12,860 nt of DNA from Actinomycetes bacterium (lineage in GTDB: Bacteria; Actinomycetota; Actinomycetes; Actinomycetales; Microbacteriaceae): positions 1 through 12,860 of the forward strand of contig JAEYAG010000062.1 in the NCBI GenBank assembly GCA_023451265.1, read 5' to 3'. Below, piece after piece: positions 6,664-12,794 of this stretch; position 1 is the stretch's first letter, and every line of letters starts with the position of its first letter. The translations under genes were made by a program, and so were the position numbers. The notes under the pieces are model-generated. The model made no database searches. It worked only from the letters and a program-made list of their open reading frames with translations, and was not told where the DNA came from.

Positions 6664-7695
6664 TCATCTTCGGGTCGGCGGAGCCGCCGTGGAGTCGCGC
6701 ACGACGAGCCTCGGCTCGACGTCGGGCGCGTCGTCGGCGGGTTCGGGATCGCCGGCCCCGGTGGCGCGAAGAACAGCGCGTACAGCCCGCTCCCCCAGCC
6801 CGGCGAAGTTCTGATGCACCGTCGTGAGCGGCGGCCAGGCATGTGCCGAGAGCGGAATATCGTCGAACCCGACGACGCTCACGTGACCGGGTACGTCGAT
6901 GCCGACATCCCGGAATCCGTGCAGCAGGCCCATCGCCATCGCGTCGTTCGCCGCGAAGACGGCGGTGAAGTCGAGGCGGCGCGAGAGCTCGATCGCGGCG
7001 CGATAGCCGAAGTCGGCGCTCCAGTCACCGAGGATCGGGGGCCGCGTCGGCAGATCTGCATCGGAGAGCGCGCGCAGATACCCCTGCATCCGGCTCTCCG
7101 CCTCGATCCAGTCTTGCGGGCCCGCGATGTGGACGATCTCGGCGTGCCCGAGCCGGATGAGCAGTTCCGTCGCCAAGCGCGCGCCGCGGACCTGATCGTC
7201 GGCGAGCTCCGCGATGCCGCGCTCGGCACTGTGCATGCCCAACGACGGCACGTCGACGTCGAGTTCGGCGAGCACGTCGAACACGCGGACCTGGGGCGCG
7301 TGGACGATGATCCCCTCCACCGACTGCCGACGCAGATGCTCGACTGCCGCGCGGATCGTCTCGGGACGGGTGTCGCGGAGGTACGCCGAGGTGACCCAGT
7401 ATCCGCGCTCGCGAGCCGCGTCCTCGAGCGCCGCGAGACTCGATGTGGGCCCGTACTCGCCGCGTGAGCCGAGGATGACTCCCAGCGTGTGGGAGCGGCT
7501 CGTCACGAGAGCGCGCGCCGCCTGGTTCGGGCGATAGCGCAGCTCCGCCATGGCATCGAGCACGCGCTGCTTGGTGGTCGGTCGGATCGAGGGGTGTCCG
7601 TTGATGACGCGCGAGACCGTCTGGTACGACACGTCGGCGGCGCGCGCGACATCGCGGATGCTCGCGGTTCGCGTCCGTTCCTCACCAGCCGACAC
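6664..7695 (-). CDS. LacI-family transcriptional regulator of the sugar importer
   Basis: This 343-residue repressor probably releases DNA when a sugar binds. The N-terminal HTH reads ASIRDVARAADVSYQTVSRVINGHPSIRPTT in two consecutive stretches, followed by the hinge helix RPNQAARALVT with the minor-groove leucine. The remainder is a periplasmic-binding-like effector domain (HTLGVILGS, GIIVHAP, HIAGPQDWIEAESRMQGY, AVFAANDAMAMG, SVVGFDDIPLSAH, LTTVHQNF). The start is uncertain. I prefer the GTG at 7693-7695, which has GAGG 5 nt upstream and leaves the palindrome 7712-7727 outside the coding region; a GTG at 7723-7725 would add 10 residues but has no ribosome binding site. The gene ends 135 nt before mmsA on the same strand, with the operator between. 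It likely represses mmsAB-chvE and itself. The effector sugar is unknown. Confidence 0.9.
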   Translation of the reverse strand: MSAGEERTRTASIRDVARAADVSYQTVSRVINGHPSIRPTTKQRVLDAMAELRYRPNQAARALVTSRSHTLGVILGSRGEYGPTSSLAALEDAARERGYWVTSAYLRDTRPETIRAAVEHLRRQSVEGIIVHAPQVRVFDVLAELDVDVPSLGMHSAERGIAELADDQVRGARLATELLIRLGHAEIVHIAGPQDWIEAESRMQGYLRALSDADLPTRPPILGDWSADFGYRAAIELSRRLDFTAVFAANDAMAMGLLHGFRDVGIDVPGHVSVVGFDDIPLSAHAWPPLTTVHQNFAGLGERAVRAVLRATGAGDPEPADDAPDVEPRLVVRDSTAAPPTRR

Positions 7696-7711
7696 AGTGC
7701 CCTCGCCTTCG

Positions 7712-7727
7712 ATGCGCACGTTCACAT
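7712..7727. promoter_or_regulatory. Second LacI-type operator, at the regulator's own start
   Basis: ATGCGCACGTTCACAT matches the importer operator at 13 of 16 positions, with the CACGTTCACAT-like right half intact and 6 of 8 symmetric pairs. A -10-like TAATGT (complement at 7724-7729) overlaps it, and the preferred start codon is 17 nt further on. This is where an autoregulatory site would be. The weaker symmetry suggests lower affinity than the site at 6583-6598. Confidence 0.55.
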
Positions 7728-7752
7728 TACCGCGCGGTCCGAGCAGGGGCCA

Positions 7753-8535
7753 TCAGCGGCGGCCACGGCGCCGCGCCGCGACGACCAGGCACAGCGCGAG
7801 GGTGATCGCACCCCACACCGCGCATGCCGGCGGCAGCACGCGGTAGGCGAGATGCTGCGCCGTCCATGTCTGTGTGAGCGGTCCGTAGGCGGCGAGCCCG
7901 AACAGCCAGGCCGCGACCAGGATCGCGGGCAGCGACACCCACCACGCGATGCGCACCCACCCGGGGAGAACACGGGTGACGGATGCCGCGGGCGTGCGCC
8001 GCGCGAGCCACCATGCGCCGTACGCGGCGATGATCACGAGCGCCAGGATGCTCGAGCCGTGCTGCAGCCACTTGTAGCCGGCGAGCGGGCCCCACTGCTC
8101 GTCCAGCGCGGGGACGAGGCGCACGCCCCAGCGGCCCTCGTGGGTGAAGGCATCCCACACGATGTGCGTCACGACGCCCAGCAGGAGCGAGACGACGATC
8201 CAGAGCGCCGATACCCACGCCGGCCGCCCCCGGGCGATCTGTCGCCAGGTCGCGCGCGGCCCGGCATCCCACTCCCCCGGCAGACGCCGCGCAAGCGCGT
8301 CGGGTGACAGCTCCCGCACCGCGGGGCGCAGCAGGAGGTACCACAGCGCCAGCAGCACGAGAGCGATCACGCCCGACAGCAACAGGTTCGTGTGCGTCGC
8401 CTGATAGCTCAGCGGCGTGCCGCGGAGGAACAGCGGCAGGTCGGGCGTCATGGCGCCGATCGCGATCGCCGCCGGCAGCAGCGGCGTGCGCACGAAGGGC
8501 AGCGCGACGACGGCGTGCGAGGGGGTGAAGGGCAT
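7753..8535 (-). CDS. DUF4184-type integral membrane protein
   Basis: The product has 260 residues and unknown function. The N-terminus MPFTPSHAVVALPFVR (His7) followed by GAMTPDLPLFL (Asp32), HTN (His48) and GVVTHIVWDAFTHEG (His124, Asp128, His132) is typical of DUF4184. This family resembles YdjM-like membrane-bound metal-dependent hydrolases, with the His and Asp residues as possible metal ligands. About six hydrophobic segments are visible, including residues 51-69, 108-122, 155-172 and 190-210, and the C-terminus is a basic RRRGRR tail. It begins 10 nt after the tyrS stop with no strong ribosome binding site, so translation is probably coupled to tyrS. The start is fixed by the conserved MPFT N-terminus. 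No enzymatic role is demonstrated. Confidence 0.85.
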   Translation of the reverse strand: MPFTPSHAVVALPFVRTPLLPAAIAIGAMTPDLPLFLRGTPLSYQATHTNLLLSGVIALVLLALWYLLLRPAVRELSPDALARRLPGEWDAGPRATWRQIARGRPAWVSALWIVVSLLLGVVTHIVWDAFTHEGRWGVRLVPALDEQWGPLAGYKWLQHGSSILALVIIAAYGAWWLARRTPAASVTRVLPGWVRIAWWVSLPAILVAAWLFGLAAYGPLTQTWTAQHLAYRVLPPACAVWGAITLALCLVVAARRRGRR

Positions 8536-8545
8536 CCGTCGAGGG

Positions 8546-9856
8546 TCAGGCGCCGGTGACGAACAGCCCCGCGAGCGTCTTCTTGCCACGGCGGAGCACC
8601 GAGACACCGCCGGGCAGCGTACCCGCGACGGTCGCCGCCTCGTCCTCGACCTTGGCGCCGTCGAGCGACACCCCTCCCTGGGCGATCGCGCGGCGCGCCT
8701 CGGACAGGCTCGCGACCAGGCCCGTTTCGACGAGTGCCTGCACGACCGGTGTGCCCGGCGCGACCTCGGCATGCGGCAGCTCCTCGAGCGCGCTGCGCAG
8801 CGTCTGCGCGTCGAGCACGGTGAGGTCACCACTGCCGAAGAGCGCCTCGGATGCCGCGATGACCGCCTCCGCGGCATCCGCACCGTGGACGAAGGTCGTC
8901 ACCTCGAGGGCGAGTCGCTTCTGCGCGGCGCGACGGAACGGCTCGGACGCGACCAACGCGGCGTACTCCTCGATCTCAGCGCGCGTGAGGAACGTGAAGA
9001 TCTTCAGGCGGTCCACGACGTCGGCATCCGCCGTCGACAGCCAGAACTGGTACATGCGGTACGGGCTGCACATCGCTGCGTCCAGCCAGATCGCGTTGCC
9101 CTCGCTCTTGCCGAACTTGGTGCCGTCGCTGTTCGTGATCAGCGGCGTGCCGATCGCGTGGACGCTCACGCCCTCGACCCGGTGAATGAGGTCAGCGCCG
9201 CTCGTGAGGTTGCCCCACTGATCGCTGCCGCCGGTCTGCAGCACGCAGTCGTACTGGCGGTAGAGCTCCAGGTAGTCCATGCCCTGCAGGATCTGGTAGC
9301 TGAACTCGGTGTAGCTGATGCCGGCCTCAGAGTTCAGGCGGGCGCTGACGGCATCCTTCTTGAGCATCGTGCCGACGCGGTAGTGCTTGCCGATCTCACG
9401 CAGGAAGTCGATCGCCGACAGCGGCGCCGTCCAGTCGAGGTTGTTGACCATGCGGGCCGCGTTGTCGCCCTCGAAACTCAGGAATCGCTCGACCTGCGCA
9501 CGGAGGTATCCGACCCACTCGGCGACGGTGTCCTTCGTATTGAGCGTGCGCTCCGCGGTGGGCCGAGGGTCGCCGATCAGCCCGGTCGAGCCACCGACGA
9601 GACCCAGCGGCTTGTGCCCGGCCAGCTGCAGCCGGCGCAGCAGCAGCAGCTGCACGAGGTTGCCCAGGTGCAGGCTCGGCGCGGTCGGGTCGAAGCCGCA
9701 GTAATACGTGATCGGGTCGCCCGCCAGCAGGGCGCGCAGCGCCTCCTGATCGGTGGACACATGCACCAGGCCACGCCACACGATCTCGTCCCAGACGTTC
9801 TCGAACGACGGGTCGTTGGCGGGCGCCAGAGCGCTCACAGCGACGGTTTCAGACAC
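8546..9856 (-). CDS. tyrS: Tyrosyl-tRNA synthetase
   Basis: This 436-residue class I aminoacyl-tRNA synthetase activates tyrosine with ATP and charges tRNA-Tyr in the cytosol. The ATP-site HIGH motif appears as HLGN (residues 63-66, in PSLHLGN), and the KMSKS loop as KFGKS (247-251), the usual bacterial TyrRS variant. The tyrosine-binding region is seen in YCGFDPTAPS, SYTEFSYQILQGMDYLELY and TGGSDQWGNLTSG. The C-terminus carries an S4-like RNA-binding domain (ALVETGLVASLSEARRAIAQGGVSLDG). I chose the GTG at 9854-9856 because a -10 box TAGCCT (complement at 9864-9869) ends 7 nt upstream, implying a leaderless transcript; a GTG six codons later is possible. No T-box-like leader is present or possible in the short upstream gap. 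The DUF4184 gene follows 10 nt downstream. Confidence 0.97.
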   Translation of the reverse strand: MSETVAVSALAPANDPSFENVWDEIVWRGLVHVSTDQEALRALLAGDPITYYCGFDPTAPSLHLGNLVQLLLLRRLQLAGHKPLGLVGGSTGLIGDPRPTAERTLNTKDTVAEWVGYLRAQVERFLSFEGDNAARMVNNLDWTAPLSAIDFLREIGKHYRVGTMLKKDAVSARLNSEAGISYTEFSYQILQGMDYLELYRQYDCVLQTGGSDQWGNLTSGADLIHRVEGVSVHAIGTPLITNSDGTKFGKSEGNAIWLDAAMCSPYRMYQFWLSTADADVVDRLKIFTFLTRAEIEEYAALVASEPFRRAAQKRLALEVTTFVHGADAAEAVIAASEALFGSGDLTVLDAQTLRSALEELPHAEVAPGTPVVQALVETGLVASLSEARRAIAQGGVSLDGAKVEDEAATVAGTLPGGVSVLRRGKKTLAGLFVTGA

Positions 9857-9863
9857 GCGGTCC

Positions 9864-9869
9864 AGGCTA
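9864..9869 (-). promoter_or_regulatory. Leaderless -10 box of tyrS
   Basis: TAGCCT on the minus strand fits TAnnnT and is separated from the GTG start by 7 bases, so the transcript would begin at or next to the start codon. No Shine-Dalgarno sequence is present. The inverted repeat at 9879-9905 overlies the expected -35 zone. Confidence 0.55.
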
Positions 9870-9878
9870 TCAGCGGCG

Positions 9879-9905
9879 GGCACGGCCCCGTCCGAGAGCC
9901 GTGCC
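9879..9905. promoter_or_regulatory. Inverted repeat between divergent tyrS and membrane-protein promoters
   Basis: GGCACGGC (9879-9886) and GCCGTGCC (9898-9905) are perfect 8-bp arms 11 bases apart. Between the two facing -10 boxes (9864-9869 and 9905-9910) this covers the -35 zones of both promoters. A protein bound here could control both genes together. Alternatively it is a chance GC palindrome. Confidence 0.45.
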
Positions 9906-9910
9906 AGACT
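9905..9910 (+). promoter_or_regulatory. Leaderless -10 box of the membrane-protein gene
   Basis: CAGACT ends 6 bases before the ATG at 9917. It differs from the TAnnnT pattern only in the first base. The spacing is the same as for argH and the CoA-transferase gene, and no Shine-Dalgarno sequence is visible. Confidence 0.4.
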
Positions 9911-9916
9911 GACGCC

Positions 9917-10513
9917 ATGGACATCCAGGCCGAGGCGATCGCCATCGCCGTGCTGACGATCTTCCTGTTCCTCGCGCTGTGCGCCGCGCTCGTGCTCGTC
10001 ACGGTGGCGCTGCGCACGCCGGCGGCCGCACCGCTCGGCGTCGCGGGCGGACTGGTCGTGCTGTGCCTCATCGTCGTGGCGGTGCTGCCGTACGACGTGC
10101 CAGTGCTGTTCGGCGCCGTCCTCGCCGTCCTCGGCACGGCGCTCGCGACGCTCGGCGGCAACCCGTTCACCCGGTGGATCCTCGGCGTCGCCGACGGCGG
10201 GCGCACGGCGGAGGGGCCTCGCGGCGGCATCCTGGTCGAGCTCATGGCGGACAGCGCCGCAGCGACCCCGCCTCGGCAGGAGGAGATCCTGCGCGGGGGC
10301 ACCACGATCGGCTACCTGGAACGGGCATCTGTGACCCTCGGCATCCTCGCCGGCTTCCCCGGCGTCGTCGCCGTGGTCGTGGCACTCAAGGGCGTGGGCC
10401 GGTTCACGGAGCTCGCGACCCCCGCCGCACGCGAGCGGTTCATCGTCGGCACGATGGCGAGCCTGCTGTGGGCGTGCGCGGTGGCCGGTGTCATCCGGCT
10501 CGCGATCTGGTGA
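9917..10513 (+). CDS. Conserved actinobacterial membrane protein, function unknown
   Basis: I do not know a named function for this 198-residue protein. It has about five hydrophobic segments: residues 7-31, 40-58, 60-80, 138-157 and 176-196. Between the third and fourth lies a hydrophilic cytosolic-type loop of roughly 55 residues (ADGGRTAEGPRGG, ATPPRQEEILRGG). The C-terminal third, GYLERASVTLGILAGFPGV then GVGRFTEL and RERFIVGTMASLLWACA, has the look of a conserved motif block that I recall from uncharacterised actinobacterial membrane proteins. The ATG start is supported by the -10-like box 6 nt upstream. It diverges from tyrS and converges with the SatD-family gene, with no clear terminator between them. 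Confidence 0.75.
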   Translation: MDIQAEAIAIAVLTIFLFLALCAALVLVTVALRTPAAAPLGVAGGLVVLCLIVVAVLPYDVPVLFGAVLAVLGTALATLGGNPFTRWILGVADGGRTAEGPRGGILVELMADSAAATPPRQEEILRGGTTIGYLERASVTLGILAGFPGVVAVVVALKGVGRFTELATPAARERFIVGTMASLLWACAVAGVIRLAIW

Positions 10514-10523
10514 CGCGGCTCGA

Positions 10524-10607
10524 GTCTCAGGCGCTGCCCGGCACGCGCGCGACGGGGTCTCAGCCGCTGCGGCATGCGCATCGCGGGGTCTCAGGCGCTG
10601 CCCGGCA
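10524..10607. repeat. Three tandem imperfect repeats over the SatD-family 3' end
   Basis: Copies start at 10524, 10557 and 10588, so the periods are 33 and 31 bases. Copies 1 and 3 share GTCTCAGGCGCTGCCCGGCA exactly; copy 2 has GTCTCAGCCGCTGC then GGCA with small changes. Copy 3 contains the stop codon and last five codons of the SatD-family gene, so the other two are duplications of that gene's end placed after the stop. They fill most of the 77-bp convergent gap. Replication slippage is the likely origin. Confidence 0.85.
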
Positions 10608-11241
10608 TGGCGCCGAGCGCGCGCAGCCCTTCGATGAGGGCCGCGCCGTCCGCTGTCGCCAGCGCCTGGGACACCGCCGGCTGGGTGATCCCCTCGGCAT
10701 CCGCCAACTCGCGCTGGGTGCGTCCCTCCCAGCGCCCGCGGACGAGGCGCCGGGTGCGAGGAGTGAGCTGAGCGAACGCGCGGTCGCGCACCAGCAGCCC
10801 GGCATTGGCCACCCGCACCAGCTCGGCAACCTCCGCGGGGGCCTCGTCTGGGGCGGCGACCCAGGTGCGCGCGCTCGGGGCGGCACGACGCGCGAGGCGC
10901 TCGACGTGCTCGATCGCCGCGCGGGCCGCCCACCACGCCTCCCCCTCCGACAGCGGACCCGCCGCCGACGGGATGGACTGGATCTCGCCGAGGCCGATGC
11001 CGAAGCGCAGATCGATCGTCTCGGGCAGGGTGAGCTGGAGGAGCAACGTCGCCGTCAGGGCTCCTGCGAGATCGGGATACACCCCCTGCAGCTCGTCTCC
11101 CACGGTCGGGAGCATGGCACGCACAGCCCGGGGCCCCGCTGCCGCAAGGTCGGCGAGCGCCGCGTCGAGCGCGCGCTGCGCCGCGACACGGTCCTCGAGC
11201 TCACGCGAGCCGACGATATCGGCGATGACGGCGGCGACCAT
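10591..11241 (-). CDS. SatD-family protein: cyclase-like core plus C-terminal HTH
   Basis: The product has 216 residues and resembles SatD, known from the Streptococcus mutans satCDE acid-tolerance locus; the molecular function is not established. The N-terminal part (residues 1-115) has a pattern like class III nucleotidyl cyclases: AVIADIVGSR (Asp8), TVGDELQGVY (Asp49), LRFGIGLGEI (78-87) and a helix EAWWAARAAIE (Arg107). The cyclase asparagine before that arginine is replaced by Trp, so activity is doubtful. Residues about 172-205 form a helix-turn-helix (GRTQRELADAEGITQPAVSQA), suggesting DNA binding. I start at the ATG 11239-11241 because homology begins there; a TTG at 11277 would add unrelated residues. 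SD-like GGAAG is 9 nt upstream, in the loop of a perfect hairpin. It lies 91 nt after argH. The DUF3307 partner often seen beside SatD is absent. Confidence 0.8.
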   Translation of the reverse strand: MVAAVIADIVGSRELEDRVAAQRALDAALADLAAAGPRAVRAMLPTVGDELQGVYPDLAGALTATLLLQLTLPETIDLRFGIGLGEIQSIPSAAGPLSEGEAWWAARAAIEHVERLARRAAPSARTWVAAPDEAPAEVAELVRVANAGLLVRDRAFAQLTPRTRRLVRGRWEGRTQRELADAEGITQPAVSQALATADGAALIEGLRALGAMPGSA

Positions 11242-11264
11242 GACATCAGTCTTCCACTGATGTC
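11242..11264 (-). promoter_or_regulatory. Perfect hairpin abutting the SatD-family start codon
   Basis: Arms GACATCAGT (11242-11250) and ACTGATGTC (11256-11264) are perfect 9-bp complements around a 5-base spacer. On the mRNA strand that loop is GGAAG, the only Shine-Dalgarno-like sequence, and the AUG follows the stem directly. It may act as a translational switch, as an operator for the gene's own HTH, or both. Confidence 0.65.
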
Positions 11265-11272
11265 GCCGTAAG

Positions 11273-11318
11273 ATCAAGCTTTTGCTGATAAGTCCGATTC
11301 GAGAAGCTCAGGACTTAT
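11273..11318. promoter_or_regulatory. Additional inverted repeats upstream of the SatD-family gene
   Basis: ATAAGTCC (11288-11295) and GGACTTAT (11311-11318) are perfect 8-bp arms 15 bases apart. A second small inverted repeat, ATCAAGC/GCTGAT around TTTT (11273-11289, one bulge), overlaps the first arm. GGACTTATCAG on the minus strand resembles the GACATCAG half of the start-codon palindrome. No confident -35/-10 pair was found here, though this gap must hold any promoter separate from argH. Confidence 0.5.
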
Positions 11319-11332
11319 TGCTTGCAACGAGT

Positions 11333-12772
11333 TCAGCCAGCGTCACCGCGCAGCGCATGCAGCGCCGCCTGCGCGCGGGCGATGAGCTCGGCGCGTTGCT
11401 CCGCCACCCTGACCCCGGCCGTGCCGCCGACGCCGGTGCGGCTCGCCACCGAACCCTCGATCGACAGGACGTCACGGACCGCCGGCACCAGGTGTGCGGA
11501 GACCTGCGCGAGCAGCGCGTCGTCGGCATCCTCGAGCCCGATCCCCCGCTCTTCACAGGCGCGCACCAGCGCGCCCGAGATCTCATGCGCATCGCGGAAC
11601 GGCACGCCCTGCTTCACGAGCCACTCGGCGACGTCGGTCGCGAGGGAGAAACCCGCCGGGGCGAGCTCGGCCATCCGGTCGGTGTCGAAACGGAGAGTCG
11701 CGATCATGCCGGCGAAGGCGGGCAGTACGACCTCGAGGGTCGCGACGGAATCGAAGACCGGCTCCTTGTCCTCCTGCAGGTCGCGGTTGTATGCGAGCGG
11801 CAGCGCCTTGAGCGTGGCGAGCAGGCCCGACAGGTTGCCGATGAGGCGCCCTGCCTTGCCGCGGGCGAGCTCGGCGATGTCGGGGTTCTTCTTCTGCGGC
11901 ATGATGCTGGAGCCCGTGGAGTAGCCGTCGTCGAGCGTGACGAAGCCGAACTCGCGGGTGTTCCAGATGATGACGTCCTCAGCGAAGCGCGAGATGTCGA
12001 CGGCGATCATCGCCGCGATGAAGGCGAACTCCGCCACGACGTCGCGCGAACTCGTGCCATCGAGCGAGTTCTCCGCGGGTCGCGCGAGACCCAGCCGGTC
12101 AGCGACGAGCTGCGGATCGAGGCCGAGGGTGGCGCCGGCGAGCGCTCCCCCGCCATACGGTGACACCGCGGCGCGGGCCGACCAGTCGCGCAGGCGCTCC
12201 AGGTCGCGCACGAGCGGCCAGGCGTGCGCCTGGAGGTGATGGGCCAGCAGGATCGGCTGGGCGTGCTGCAGGTGGGTGCGGCCGGGCATGATCGCCGTGG
12301 GGTGCGCCTCAGCCTGGGCGACGATCGCGTCGATGACCCGCAGGATGTCGCGGGCGATGACGGCGGCGTGGTCGAGCAGGTACAGCCGCACGAGCGTCGC
12401 GATCTGGTCGTTGCGGCTGCGGCCGGCGCGGAGCCGGCCACCGAGGTCGGGTCCGACCTCGGCGATGAGGGCGGCCTCCAGCGCGCCGTGCACGTCTTCA
12501 TCGCGCGGCAGCGCGACGAGCGTTCCGTCGGCGACCGCGGCGGACAGCGCGTCGAGGCCGGCGTGCATGCGCTGCTCCTCGTCGGGGGTGAGGTATCCCG
12601 CGGCGGCGAGCGCCGCGGCGTGGGCGTGCGACCCGGCGATGTCATAGGGCGCCAGCACCCAGTCGAAGTGCGTGGAGCGGCTCAGCGCCGCCAGCTCCGG
12701 CGCGGGCCCGGAGGCGAAACGGGCGCCCCACAGCGCGCCCTCGTTGGTGCCGTCGTGCTTGGTGTCGCTCAC
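11333..12772 (-). CDS. argH: Argininosuccinate lyase
   Basis: This 479-residue cytosolic enzyme splits argininosuccinate into arginine and fumarate, the last step of arginine synthesis. It belongs to the fumarase/aspartase superfamily and should act as a homotetramer. The superfamily signature GSSIMPQKKNP is at residues 287-297 and supplies the mobile-loop catalytic serine. His167 in GRTHLQHAQPI corresponds to the conserved histidine region. LRAGRSRNDQIAT and DGTSSRDVVAEF are further active-site segments, and the C-terminus VGGTAGVRV is typical. The length is usual. I chose the GTG at 12770-12772 because a -10 box TAGGCT ends 6 nt before it, giving a leaderless transcript. The other arg genes that often precede argH are not in the window. 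No ArgR-type site could be judged because the upstream sequence is corrupted. Confidence 0.97.
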   Translation of the reverse strand: MSDTKHDGTNEGALWGARFASGPAPELAALSRSTHFDWVLAPYDIAGSHAHAAALAAAGYLTPDEEQRMHAGLDALSAAVADGTLVALPRDEDVHGALEAALIAEVGPDLGGRLRAGRSRNDQIATLVRLYLLDHAAVIARDILRVIDAIVAQAEAHPTAIMPGRTHLQHAQPILLAHHLQAHAWPLVRDLERLRDWSARAAVSPYGGGALAGATLGLDPQLVADRLGLARPAENSLDGTSSRDVVAEFAFIAAMIAVDISRFAEDVIIWNTREFGFVTLDDGYSTGSSIMPQKKNPDIAELARGKAGRLIGNLSGLLATLKALPLAYNRDLQEDKEPVFDSVATLEVVLPAFAGMIATLRFDTDRMAELAPAGFSLATDVAEWLVKQGVPFRDAHEISGALVRACEERGIGLEDADDALLAQVSAHLVPAVRDVLSIEGSVASRTGVGGTAGVRVAEQRAELIARAQAALHALRGDAG

Positions 12773-12778
12773 CGCACC

Positions 12779-12784
12779 AGCCTA
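12779..12784 (-). promoter_or_regulatory. Leaderless -10 box of argH
   Basis: TAGGCT on the minus strand is a classical actinobacterial -10 (TAnnnT). Six bases, GGTGCG, separate it from the GTG start, so transcription should begin at the start codon. The -35 zone would fall at about 12800, at the edge of the low-complexity sequence, and cannot be assessed. Confidence 0.6.
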
Positions 12785-12794
12785 CCGACGGCCG

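Noticed and set aside
5153..6814. 553-codon open frame on the plus strand opposite mmsA
   Set aside because: It covers mmsA antisense and continues through the operon promoter and operator into the regulator gene. Composition (Asp, Val, Leu, Arg repeats) indicates a shadow frame.
8417..9916. Plus-strand upstream extension of the membrane-protein frame to 8417
   Set aside because: The extension is antisense to tyrS and DUF4184, has no domain, and would cross the tyrS promoter. The ATG at 9917 has its own -10-like box.
8546..9916. T-box or attenuator control of tyrS
   Set aside because: The start codon lies 7 bases from the -10 box, leaving no room for a leader.
9979..11271. 430-codon plus-strand open frame across the membrane protein and SatD-family genes
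   Set aside because: It crosses a stop-region repeat and two real genes out of frame, and its product is Arg/Gly-rich low complexity.
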